DNA of 64,000 bases from positions 23,055 through 87,054 of the forward strand of contig NZ_NPIH01000229.1 in NCBI RefSeq assembly GCF_012275575.1. The letters run 5' to 3'. Source of the DNA: Paraburkholderia sp. SG-MS1 (lineage in GTDB: Bacteria; Pseudomonadota; Gammaproteobacteria; Burkholderiales; Burkholderiaceae). Every line of letters begins with the position of its first letter. Within the stretch, counting starts at the first letter, position 1. The position numbers were made by a program, and so were the translations under genes. Below are positions 44,123-52,676 of the stretch, one piece after another. A model generated the notes under the pieces. That model was not told where the DNA came from and made no database searches. It saw only the letters and a program-made list of their open reading frames with translations.

Positions 44123-46405
44123 ATGACCCAGCCACAACCGCAATCCGCCCCGCCTGACTTTGGCGCTTCCCCCGTTTCTTATGGCGTGCCGCTCGTGCAG
44201 GCCGCCGTCGAGTACTCCATCGATGCCTGGCAACGCGGCGTCCTGTTCGCCGACGTGCTGCGCGAGCGCGGCAACCAGTATCAGGCGCACCTGCTCGACG
44301 ACACGCCCAACGTGCTCGATTTCGCCGCCGAGTTGATCGTCGACGGAAGAACGTTGCCGCGGCCGGTCAACTATGGCCTCGTGCGCATCATCGCCCCCGA
44401 CGACCTCAAGCCCGCGCGCGACGCCGCCGGCGCGCACGATCCGGGGCGCCTGCGCCCGTTCGTCGTCTTCGACCCGCGTGCGGGCCACGGCCCGGGCATC
44501 GGCGGATTCAAGCGCGAGAGCGAGATCGGCGCCGCCCTGCGCGCCGGACACACGTGCTACTTCGTCGGCTTTCTGCCCGACCCGGTGCCGGGCCAGACCG
44601 TCGAAGACGTCATGCGCGCCGAAGCGACGTTCCTCGAAAAAGTCATCGAGTTGCACCCGGACAGCCCCGGCAAGCCCGCCGTGATCGGCAATTGCCAGGC
44701 CGGCTGGCAGGTGCTGATGACAGCCGCGATGCGGCCTGAGCTGTTCGGCCCGATCATCGTCGCCGGCGCGCCGGTGTCGTATTGGGCCGGCTGGCGCGGC
44801 AAGAATCCGATGCGCTATTCCGGCGGACTGCTCGGCGGTTCATGGCTCACCGCGCTGACCGGCGACCTCGGCGCCGGCCGCTTCGACGGTGCATGGCTCG
44901 TGCAGAACTTCGAGAACATGAATCCGGCCAACACGCTGTGGCACAAGCAGTACAACCTCTACGCGAACGTCGACAGCGAAGCGCAGCGCTATCTCGGCTT
45001 CGAGAAGTACTGGGGCGGCCATGTCTTCCTGAACGCGGCGGAAATGCAGTACATCGTCGATAACCTGTTCGTCGGCAACCGGCTCGTTCAGGGCGAAATC
45101 GTCACCTCGGACGGGATTCGCCTCGATCTGCGCAACATCCGTTCGCCGATCGTCGTGTTCTGCTCCTACGGCGACAACATCACGCCTCCGCCGCAAGCGC
45201 TCGGCTGGATCACCGACCTGTATCGCGACGACGCCGACGTTTTCGCTCACGACCAGACGATCGTGTATGCCACGCACGACAGCATCGGGCATCTCGGCAT
45301 TTTTGTGTCCAGCAGCACGGGACGCAAGGAGCATCACGAGTTCGTCAGCAATATCGATCTGATCGATCTGCTTCCGTCCGGTGTGTATCAAGCGCAGATG
45401 GGCAAGAAAGCCGCCGCCACCCGGCACGCGGAACTCGTGGAAGGCGAGCATGTGCTGGCCGTCACGCGGCGCAGCGTCGACGACGTGTGCGCGATCGTGC
45501 AACCCGACCCAGCGAGCGACCGCCGCTTCGCGACGGCCGCTTACGTGTCCAATCTCAATCTCGGCCTGTACCGCAGCTTCGTGCAGCCGTGGCTGCATGC
45601 CTGCACGACACCGTGGTCCGCCGATCTGGCCAGCCGGTTGCACCCGCTGCGCGTGCCCTACGAATCCTGGTCCGACCGCAATCCGCTCGCGTCGAGCGTC
45701 GCGCATCTCGCCGACAGGGTGAAGCAGCAGCGCAAGAGCGTCGCCACCGACAATCCGTTCTGGCAGATGCAGACGCTCATGTCGAATGCGGTCGAAGCCT
45801 CGCTCGATTACTACCGCGACATGCGCGACGCAGCGGTCGAGCAGACGTTCGAGACGATCTACGGCGCACCCTGGCTGCAGGCGATGGCCGGCCTTCCCCC
45901 CGCGGATGACAGCGAGAAAGCGGCCGTGTCGCAACCGGACGCGGCACAGGAACCCGACGCGGCGATCGTGGCCGAGCACCAGCACCAGCACCAGCGCCTG
46001 CGCGCGGCGATGACGGCGGGTGGTCTGATCGAAGCGAGCGTACGCGCGTTGCTGTTCGTGCGCCGCACGCATGGCGAAGCCGACGAACGCCGCTTCAATC
46101 TCGCGCGGGCGTTGCTCGGCACGCTCTCCGATCGCGGGATTCTGGCGTTCAAAACGGTGGTGCGCGAACAGGCCGCGTTGCTGCGCTTTGACAGCGAGGC
46201 CGCTCTCGACGCGCTGCCCGGCATGCTGAAGGGCGCGCCGTCGGCCGAAGTACGCTCCGCCGCGCGCCACCTCGAGCAACTCTCCGCGACGCTCGTCCTC
46301 GATGAGCACGAACGCGCCGACCTCGATCGGGTGCTGGCAATTTTCAAAGCGGCCGAAAAAGGGAAAACGACGCAGCGTAGCGAGGTTCGTCAGAAGGTCG
46401 AATGA
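44123..46405 (+). CDS. DUF3141 protein, PHA-synthase-like alpha/beta hydrolase
   Basis: This 760-residue protein has the core of a polyhydroxyalkanoate synthase-like hydrolase: nucleophile Cys191 in VIGNCQAGWQVLM, an aspartate in VFCSYGDNITPPPQAL and a histidine in THDSIGHLGIFVSS. The C-terminal 200 residues are helical, with a VAEHQHQHQRL stretch. DUF3141 genes are found with pta, ackA and fabI-like genes in Burkholderia. The ATG at 44123 has GGAG upstream. It may handle hydroxyacyl thioesters, but the reaction is not known. Confidence 0.85.
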   Translation: MTQPQPQSAPPDFGASPVSYGVPLVQAAVEYSIDAWQRGVLFADVLRERGNQYQAHLLDDTPNVLDFAAELIVDGRTLPRPVNYGLVRIIAPDDLKPARDAAGAHDPGRLRPFVVFDPRAGHGPGIGGFKRESEIGAALRAGHTCYFVGFLPDPVPGQTVEDVMRAEATFLEKVIELHPDSPGKPAVIGNCQAGWQVLMTAAMRPELFGPIIVAGAPVSYWAGWRGKNPMRYSGGLLGGSWLTALTGDLGAGRFDGAWLVQNFENMNPANTLWHKQYNLYANVDSEAQRYLGFEKYWGGHVFLNAAEMQYIVDNLFVGNRLVQGEIVTSDGIRLDLRNIRSPIVVFCSYGDNITPPPQALGWITDLYRDDADVFAHDQTIVYATHDSIGHLGIFVSSSTGRKEHHEFVSNIDLIDLLPSGVYQAQMGKKAAATRHAELVEGEHVLAVTRRSVDDVCAIVQPDPASDRRFATAAYVSNLNLGLYRSFVQPWLHACTTPWSADLASRLHPLRVPYESWSDRNPLASSVAHLADRVKQQRKSVATDNPFWQMQTLMSNAVEASLDYYRDMRDAAVEQTFETIYGAPWLQAMAGLPPADDSEKAAVSQPDAAQEPDAAIVAEHQHQHQRLRAAMTAGGLIEASVRALLFVRRTHGEADERRFNLARALLGTLSDRGILAFKTVVREQAALLRFDSEAALDALPGMLKGAPSAEVRSAARHLEQLSATLVLDEHERADLDRVLAIFKAAEKGKTTQRSEVRQKVE

Positions 46406-46484
46406 CGCGCGCGTCACTGCCTGTTCGCCCGGCGCCGCATCGTCGCCGGGCGCCCATCACGTTGAGACATCGAGGGTCCATCAC

Positions 46485-47426
46485 ATGGAACACAAACGCG
46501 AGAAGTACGAGCGGCTCGTCTCGTTTGCCGCAACGCTGCCGCCTACGCCGACCGCGGTCGCGCATCCCGTCGATCACGATTCGCTGTCGGCGCTCATCGA
46601 AGCGGCGCGGCTTGGCCTGATCGCACCGATTCTCGTCGGACCACGCGCGAAGATCATGGCCGCGGCGCAAGCCGGCGATCTCGATCTCGGCGATCTGCCG
46701 ATCGTCGACGCGCCGCACAGCCACGCCGCCGCGGCCGCTGCCGTGCAACTCGTGCACGAAGGCCAGGCGCAAGCGCTGATGAAGGGCTCGCTGCACACCG
46801 ACGAGCTGATGGCCGAAGTGGTCGCGCGCGGCACCGGGCTGCGCACCGAACGCCGTGTGAGCCATTGCTTCGTGATGGACGTGCCGGGCCGCGAGGACGC
46901 GCTCATCATCACCGACGCGGCCGTCAACATCTCGCCGACGCTCGACGAGAAGCGCGACATCGTGCAGAACGCAATCGACCTGGCCCATGCGTTGCGCTTT
47001 CCCGAGGCACGCGTCGCGATTCTCTCGGCGATGGAAACCATCAACTCGAAAGTGCCGTCGACCCTCGACGCCGCCGCGCTCTGCAAGATGGCCGACCGGC
47101 AGCAGATCACGGGCGGCATCCTCGACGGCCCGCTCGCGCTCGATAACGCAATCAGCGTCGAGGCCGCGAAAATCAAGGGCATCGCGTCGCCGGTCGCGGG
47201 ACACGCGAACATTCTCGTGGTGCCGGATCTCGAAGCGGGCAACCTGCTTGCCAAGAGCCTGTCGTTTCTCGCGGGCGCGGACGCCGCCGGCATCGTGCTC
47301 GGCGCGAAGGTGCCGATCATTCTGACGAGCCGCGCCGATTCGGTCATGACGCGGCTCGCGTCCTGCGCGGTGGCTTCGCTCGTCGCGCTCGCGCGGCGCG
47401 AGGCGTTAGCCGCCGCCGTCGTCTGA
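46485..47426 (+). CDS. pta: Phosphate acetyl/butyryltransferase
   Basis: The 313-residue protein matches the PTA/PTB family: GLIAPILVGPRAKIMAAAQA near residue 45, ALMKGSLHTDELMAEVV near 100 and ITDAAVNISPTLDEKRDIVQ near 150. It converts acyl-CoA and phosphate to acyl phosphate and CoA. The short size is that of the PTB-like form and not the long multi-domain Pta. With the acetate kinase ten bases downstream it completes an acyl-CoA to acid route that yields ATP. It probably supplies energy when oxygen is scarce. Confidence 0.9.
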   Translation: MEHKREKYERLVSFAATLPPTPTAVAHPVDHDSLSALIEAARLGLIAPILVGPRAKIMAAAQAGDLDLGDLPIVDAPHSHAAAAAAVQLVHEGQAQALMKGSLHTDELMAEVVARGTGLRTERRVSHCFVMDVPGREDALIITDAAVNISPTLDEKRDIVQNAIDLAHALRFPEARVAILSAMETINSKVPSTLDAAALCKMADRQQITGGILDGPLALDNAISVEAAKIKGIASPVAGHANILVVPDLEAGNLLAKSLSFLAGADAAGIVLGAKVPIILTSRADSVMTRLASCAVASLVALARREALAAAVV

Positions 47427-47435
47427 GGCGCCGGC

Positions 47436-48614
47436 ATGGACGTCATTCTCGTCATCAACTCCGGTTCGTCGAGCATCAAGTTCCAGGCGTTCTCGGTGAA
47501 CGGCGCCACGCTCGATCCGCTCGCGGGCGGCAAGCTCGAAGAGCTTTACACCGCGCCGCGCCTGCTGGTGAAGCGGCACGACGGCGAAGTGATCGACGAG
47601 CGCCGCTGGCCAGCGGGCGAACTCCTCGGTCACGACGACGCCATCGCGTTCCTGTTCGACTGGCTGCGTGCGCATGCCGGTGCCTCGACTTTGGTGGCCG
47701 TCGGCCATCGCGTCGTGCATGGCGGCGACCGTTATGCCGAGCCGGTGCGTATCGACTCCGAGGTACTAGCCGCGCTCGAAGCGCTCGTGCCGCTTGCGCC
47801 GCTACATCAACCGCACAATCTCGCCGCGATCCGTTCGATCACGGCGCGCAATCCTCTCGTACCGCAGATCGCCTGCTTCGACACTGCCTTCCACCACACG
47901 CAGCCGGCCGTCGCGACACGCTATGCGCTGCCGCCCGACATCACGAGCCGCGGCGTGCGGCGCTATGGTTTCCACGGTTTGTCGTACGAGTACGTGGCGA
48001 GCGTGCTGCCGCAATTCAGCGAGCGGGCGGCGCGCGGCAAGACGGTCGTGCTGCATCTCGGCAACGGCGCGAGCATGACGGCGCTCGATCAAGGCAGGAG
48101 TGTTGCGAGCACGATGGGCTTTACCGCCGTCGAAGGACTCGTGATGGGTACGCGCTCGGGCAGCCTCGACCCCGGCGTCGTGCTGTGGATGATCGAAGAA
48201 GCGCAGATGGATGCGCACGCCATCGGCTCGCTGCTGTACAAGCGCTCGGGGCTGCTCGGCGTCTCCGGCATTTCGAGCGACATGCGCACGCTGCTCGCGA
48301 GCGACGCGCCCGCCGCGGCCGAAGCAGTCGATCTGTTCTGCTACCGGATTTCGCGCGAACTCGGCTCGCTTGCCGCCGCGCTCGGCGGACTCGATGCGAT
48401 CGTGTTCACCGCGGGCATCGGCGAATTTGCGGCGCCGGTGCGCGAGCGCGTGTGCCGCGCGGCCGCGTGGCTCGGCGTGTCGCTCGATGCGGGCGCGAAC
48501 GCGCGGCACGGGCCGCGTATCAGCGATGCGCACAGCGCCATTGATGTTTGGGTCATTCCGACCAACGAGGAACTGATGATTGCCCGGCACACGCTCGAAC
48601 GACTGGAGACATGA
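47436..48614 (+). CDS. ackA: Acetate (or propionate/butyrate) kinase
   Basis: The 392-residue kinase shows the ASKHA-type motifs: INSGSSSIKFQAF at the start, VGHRVVHGG, CFDTAFHHTQPAVA, RYGFHGLSYEYV, HLGNGASM and FTAGIGEFAAPVRER. It makes ATP from acyl phosphate and ADP. The ATG at 47436 is nine bases after the pta stop. The product is close in length to true acetate kinases. Its stop overlaps the next gene (ATGA). Confidence 0.92.
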   Translation: MDVILVINSGSSSIKFQAFSVNGATLDPLAGGKLEELYTAPRLLVKRHDGEVIDERRWPAGELLGHDDAIAFLFDWLRAHAGASTLVAVGHRVVHGGDRYAEPVRIDSEVLAALEALVPLAPLHQPHNLAAIRSITARNPLVPQIACFDTAFHHTQPAVATRYALPPDITSRGVRRYGFHGLSYEYVASVLPQFSERAARGKTVVLHLGNGASMTALDQGRSVASTMGFTAVEGLVMGTRSGSLDPGVVLWMIEEAQMDAHAIGSLLYKRSGLLGVSGISSDMRTLLASDAPAAAEAVDLFCYRISRELGSLAAALGGLDAIVFTAGIGEFAAPVRERVCRAAAWLGVSLDAGANARHGPRISDAHSAIDVWVIPTNEELMIARHTLERLET

Positions 48615-49399
48615 GTATGGACAAGCCATCCGCGCAGCTATTCGCGCAACACAAGGTGCTGATCGTCGGCATCGCCAACGAACACTCGATCGCCTATGGC
48701 TGCGCGCGTGCATTCCGCGAACTGGGCGCGGATCTCGCGATCACCTATCTGAACGACAAGGCGAAGGCTTACGTCGAACCGCTCGCGGAAGAACTGGGCG
48801 CGTCGCTCCTGCTGCCGCTCGACGTCTCGAAGCCCGGCGAACTCGACAGCGTGTTCGATACGATCCGCGAACGCTGGGGACGGCTCGACGTCGCCGTGCA
48901 TTCAATCGCATTTGCACCGAAGGAGGATCTGCAGGGCGGTCTGCTCAACAGCTCCGCCGAGGGCTTCGCGAAGGCGATGGATGTCTCGTGTCACTCGTTC
49001 ATCCGGATGGCGCGGCTCGCGGCGCCGCTGATGAACGAAGGCGGCTCGCTGTTCGCGATGAGCTACCTGGGCGCGGCCCGCGTCGTGCCAAACTACGATC
49101 TGATGGGCCCGGTCAAGGCGGCGCTGGAAGCGTCGTGCCGTTATCTCGCGCACGAGCTCGGGCCGAAGCACATTCGCGTGCATCCGATCTCGCCGGGGCC
49201 GTTGAAGACACGCGCGGCGTCGGGGCTGAAGGACTTCGATTTGCTGCTCAACGAGGCGGCGGAACGGGCGCCGATCGGCGAGCTCGTGGATATCATGGAT
49301 GTCGGGTATACCTGCGCGTTTCTTGCGACGCGTTATGCGCGGAGGATGACGGGGAACACGATTTTCGTCGATGGGGGCGTGAGCATCATGAATGGGTAG
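48611..49399 (+). CDS. fabI: Enoyl-[acyl-carrier-protein] reductase, FabI type
   Basis: This 262-residue protein has the FabI features: cofactor site LIVGIANEHSIAYGCARAF, SIAFAPKEDLQGG, then Tyr152, Tyr162 and Lys169 in SYLGAARVVPNYDLMGPVKA, matching Tyr146/Tyr156/Lys163 of the E. coli enzyme. It reduces enoyl-ACP with NADH in fatty acid synthesis. Its place in a pta/ackA/DUF3141 unit suggests a second, condition-specific FabI and not the housekeeping one. ATGA overlap with the kinase gene shows coupling. Confidence 0.88.
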   Translation: MSMDKPSAQLFAQHKVLIVGIANEHSIAYGCARAFRELGADLAITYLNDKAKAYVEPLAEELGASLLLPLDVSKPGELDSVFDTIRERWGRLDVAVHSIAFAPKEDLQGGLLNSSAEGFAKAMDVSCHSFIRMARLAAPLMNEGGSLFAMSYLGAARVVPNYDLMGPVKAALEASCRYLAHELGPKHIRVHPISPGPLKTRAASGLKDFDLLLNEAAERAPIGELVDIMDVGYTCAFLATRYARRMTGNTIFVDGGVSIMNG

Positions 49400-49683
49400 C
49401 GCGGGTCGTCCATCACGAATCGCGCCCGGGCAAAGACGCGCTGCGCGCTGGCGGGACTCGCAGTTCGAGTCGCGCCACAAACCGCTGTTCATCACTTCGG
49501 GGCAAATCGCCCTCCTTCCGTTAGCACCCGTAAAATTAGAACCAGGAGCCTGGTAGTCAACTCGCGTGCCCGACCGATCGAGCCGAGCCGCCACCGAAAA
49601 GCCCATGGCAGATCGAGCAAACGCGGCTAGGCGGAAGGTTCCCGGCATCGGCGAAACATAGCGCAAATCACACGATCCAGACC

Positions 49684-50024
49684 ATGCCAGCTCACGCGGA
49701 CGCCACGACCGCCTACACGAAGCGCTTCGACGCCGTACTCGCGCATATCGATGCGAACCTCGAAGGCGACCTGTCGGTGGATGCGCTGAGCCGCATTGCG
49801 AACTTCTCGAAGTTCCATTTTTTCATCGACAGTTCGCCGCCTATGTGGGCGTGCCAGTCGCGCGCTACGTGCAACTGATGCGCTTGCGTCCTACGCGATG
49901 CGCACCACAGACGGCATTGCGGCACATCGCCCACCGAACGCATTCGCCACTTCGGTCCGACTATCATTATGCCGTCGAAAATTTCAGCGTAAAATGCGCC
50001 TTCCGCCGCGATGTACCGGCGTGA
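49684..50024 (+). pseudogene. AraC-family regulator remnant
   Basis: A frame opening at 49684 encodes a typical N-terminal AraC helix-turn-helix: LAHIDANLEGDLSVDALSRI ANFSKFHF. At a run of T residues (49818-49823) the reading shifts, and the next frame continues as HRQFAAYVGVPVARYVQLMR, which is the second helix-turn-helix strand of such proteins. The rest is lost or scrambled; open reading ends at 50024. The full gene would have been about 290 residues. It is a decayed regulator with no function expected. Confidence 0.7.
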
Positions 50025-50043
50025 AAGAGCCTTTACGTCAGCG

Positions 50044-51255
50044 ATGCATGTCGATCTCATTACCCTTTATCTACTAGCGATCGGAACGCTTCTCGCCAGT
50101 TCCGGGATGACGCTGTGGGAGAGTCGCACGCATCCCAAGCGCAGCAAGGAATTGAAAATACTGGCAGCGGGTTATGCCACGCTCGCCATCGGCTGTGTGG
50201 CGGCGTTGTTCCGGCGCGGCCTGCCCGGCTCGACGGGCTCTGCGTTGAGCAATCTCGTCATCGTCAGCGGCTATCTGTTGATCCTGCACGGCGTCGCCTT
50301 GCTGAACCGGCGGCAATACCGCACCGGCTCAATCGTCATGCTCGGCATGCTGGCGCTCGCGTGGGCAGTGGCGGGCACGCGCTGGCAAGGCATCATGTGG
50401 GACTACGTGAGCTCGATTCCGATCGTGGTGGCTTGCGGCATGACGTCTCTCGAACTGCTGCGAAACGACGGCATGAAGTCGCTGCAATCGCGGTACATCG
50501 CCGTGGCCGTGTCCGGGATTCATGCGCTCTTTTATGCGTTCCGAGCCCTCATCCTGCCGTGGCTGGCGATGACTTACGGGCGCGACGTCCTCGCGGTCGT
50601 CGGCAAGATCACGATGTACGAAGGCGTCCTGTACTCGGTCATTCTGCCGATGACCTTGCTCACGCTCGTGCGCGAGGAAGCCCACGGTCAGCTGTTGCAG
50701 GAATCGCAAACGGATTATCTGACCGGCCTCGGTAATCGCCGATGGTTTTTCGAACAGGGTGCGCGCGTCCTTCGTGACAGCGACGCGTCCCGACCCGTTT
50801 CACTGCTTGCCTTCGACCTCGATCACTTCAAGACGATCAACGATCGATACGGTCACGAAACCGGAGACCGGGTCCTTAAATCGTTTGGAGAAGTTGCTCG
50901 CGGCGCGTTGGGGCCCGACGCGATTCTCTCGCGCATCGGCGGAGAAGAATTTGCCGCCCTGCTGCCCGGCGAGGACAGCCTGCGTGCCAGAGAGACGGGG
51001 GAGGCGCTGCTCAGGCGGTTCGCCGGGACGATCTCGCACCGGACCGACGGAATCGGCATACAGGCCACGGTGAGCATCGGCCTCGCCTATTCCGAAAGCG
51101 GAGCGGCCACGCTTGCCGACCTGCTGGCCGCTGCCGATCAGGCTTTGTACAGCGCGAAATCGTTGGGCGGCAATCGGCTTGAATTGGCACGGAGCGCTTC
51201 AGGCAGCCAGTCGGCGGATGATGGCATTGGCCGTCGCGATAGAAGCGCCGTGTAA
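50044..51255 (+). CDS. Membrane-bound GGDEF diguanylate cyclase
   Basis: The 403-residue protein has seven or so membrane segments in residues 5-210 and a C-terminal cyclase domain with TDYLTGLGNRRWF, DLDHFKTINDRYGHETGDRV and active-site SRIGGEEFAALL (299-303). The GGEEF form is active in other enzymes. The RxxD product-inhibition site is missing (Gly290 and Ala293 at those positions), so feedback by c-di-GMP is not expected. The ATG at 50044 is chosen over one at 50011, which falls in the pseudogene. It makes the second messenger in response to an unknown membrane signal. Confidence 0.88.
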   Translation: MHVDLITLYLLAIGTLLASSGMTLWESRTHPKRSKELKILAAGYATLAIGCVAALFRRGLPGSTGSALSNLVIVSGYLLILHGVALLNRRQYRTGSIVMLGMLALAWAVAGTRWQGIMWDYVSSIPIVVACGMTSLELLRNDGMKSLQSRYIAVAVSGIHALFYAFRALILPWLAMTYGRDVLAVVGKITMYEGVLYSVILPMTLLTLVREEAHGQLLQESQTDYLTGLGNRRWFFEQGARVLRDSDASRPVSLLAFDLDHFKTINDRYGHETGDRVLKSFGEVARGALGPDAILSRIGGEEFAALLPGEDSLRARETGEALLRRFAGTISHRTDGIGIQATVSIGLAYSESGAATLADLLAAADQALYSAKSLGGNRLELARSASGSQSADDGIGRRDRSAV

Positions 51256-51560
51256 GCGCGCAGGCTACATTTCAATATGGGTTCAGTCGCTGGCGGCGTC
51301 GATCGCGCCAGCCTCGATGCATGTTTCCCGCCGACATCGAAAGCCCTATACCGCCTAACGCGGCACAGTCGTTGCGAAAAAATCCTGATCTCAGGAAAAT
51401 GACGATAGCCTCTGGCGGATTGAACCTGTACTCGCTCCTGGGCTGGGCGCGCTTACCGGCATTGCGCGGACGAGCGCAACATGAGACTCGGAATCGGGCC
51501 GTTTGCACCTGCTGTACGGTGTCGCTCGAATGGAGGGAGACGTCATATGGAGACCCACCG
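51256..51560. other. Intergenic region before a small lipoprotein gene
   Basis: No gene or convincing hairpin was seen in these 305 bases. They should hold the lipoprotein promoter. Confidence 0.4.
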
Positions 51561-51851
51561 ATGAAGTGGCCGATGCTTGCCTCGTTGGTTTTATTGCTTG
51601 CTGGCTGCGCAGCGGGCGGCACACCGGAAAGCGCGGCACACTTGAGCGCAACGCAATGCCGCGACCTGGCCGCGCTCAGAAGCAACGCGCCTCCAACCCC
51701 GGAACGAAGCCGTAGCGAACTCGCGGCGTTAAGGCAGGCGGGTTACGACCCATCCAAGTGGTTGGACCCGCACTACCCGGAAGATCTGCAAGCGGCACAG
51801 CGTCAGGTCGACCGCTGGTTTGTGACGGAATGCAAGCCGCCGCCGGGTTGA
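51561..51851 (+). CDS. Small lipoprotein, DUF4148-like
   Basis: The 96-residue product has a lipobox LLLAGC at residues 11-16 and a short mature domain with ERSRSELAALRQAGYDPS and HYPEDLQAAQRQVD, reminiscent of DUF4148 proteins of Burkholderiales that contain similar SELAALRQAGYDP repeats. Two cysteines in the mature part (TQCRDL and TECKPP) may form a disulfide. The ATG at 51561 is chosen because it starts the signal; a longer frame from 51321 has no ribosome site. Function is unknown. Confidence 0.68.
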   Translation: MKWPMLASLVLLLAGCAAGGTPESAAHLSATQCRDLAALRSNAPPTPERSRSELAALRQAGYDPSKWLDPHYPEDLQAAQRQVDRWFVTECKPPPG

Positions 51852-52033
51852 CGTCAAACTCGTTCGATTCGCGCGAATCTTACTTCAGTGTCGTTCGACG
51901 ACGGGCTGTCCCGCTGTCTATTCATCACCAACTGCACCCGTACCGGCCTCCATTCTCAAAACCGTACCGGTACTGTACCGGCCCATCTCGATAGAATCTA
52001 CTCCACTGTCCTCTCGCCGACACCGGAGTCGTC

Positions 52034-52657
52034 ATGTCTTGCTTCACTCTCAGTGCGCTGCCCGCCGGCATTCTGTTCGCGCTCGTCACTACCATCACGC
52101 CCGGCCCGAACAACACGATGCTGCTCGCCTCGGGTGTCAACTTCGGCTTCCGCCGCACGCTGCCGCATCTTTCCGGCATCAGTCTCGGCGTCGTGCTGTT
52201 GATGCTGTCGGTCGGCATCGGTCTCGGTGAAGCCTTCGTCCATTTCCCCGTGCTGTACACGGTGCTCGAAGTGGCGAGCGTCGCCTATCTGCTCTATCTC
52301 GCGTGGAAAATCGGCACGTCGGGCGAGTTGAAGGTGAAGTCGGGCGAACGCCGGCCGATGCGCTTTCACGAAGCGATCGCGTTCCAGTGGGTCAATCCGA
52401 AAGCATGGATGATGGTGCTGACCGCCGCCACGACGATCCATCTCAGCGAGAGCTACAGCATGAACGCCGTCGCGATGGCGGTGATCTTCTACGTGATCGG
52501 CTTTCCGTGCATCTGCCTGTGGGCCGGCTTCGGCACCGCGATGCGCCAGGTGCTGGCGGACCCGAAGCGCTTGCGCGTCTTTAACGTGGCAATGGCACTG
52601 TTGCTCGTGTTCTCGCTGTACCCGATCGCACTGCGCCTGATCGGCGTGAGCGCCTGA
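52034..52657 (+). CDS. LysE/RhtB-family amino-acid exporter
   Basis: This 207-residue carrier has about six membrane segments and the family signature ITPGPNNTMLLASGVNFGFR in the first loop, followed by LPHLSGISLGVVLLMLSVGI. Such proteins export amino acids or their analogues. It converges with the MocR gene; the 19-base gap leaves little room for a terminator. The substrate is not predictable. Its neighbours, an aminotransferase and MocR regulator, could point to export of an amino acid or an overflow of its pathway. Confidence 0.88.
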   Translation: MSCFTLSALPAGILFALVTTITPGPNNTMLLASGVNFGFRRTLPHLSGISLGVVLLMLSVGIGLGEAFVHFPVLYTVLEVASVAYLLYLAWKIGTSGELKVKSGERRPMRFHEAIAFQWVNPKAWMMVLTAATTIHLSESYSMNAVAMAVIFYVIGFPCICLWAGFGTAMRQVLADPKRLRVFNVAMALLLVFSLYPIALRLIGVSA

Positions 52658-52676
52658 CCGGGCTGAACGGACCCGC

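Noticed and set aside
44840..46417. Long minus-strand frame opposite the DUF3141 gene
   Set aside because: The plus-strand frame has clear catalytic motifs and the minus frame has none.
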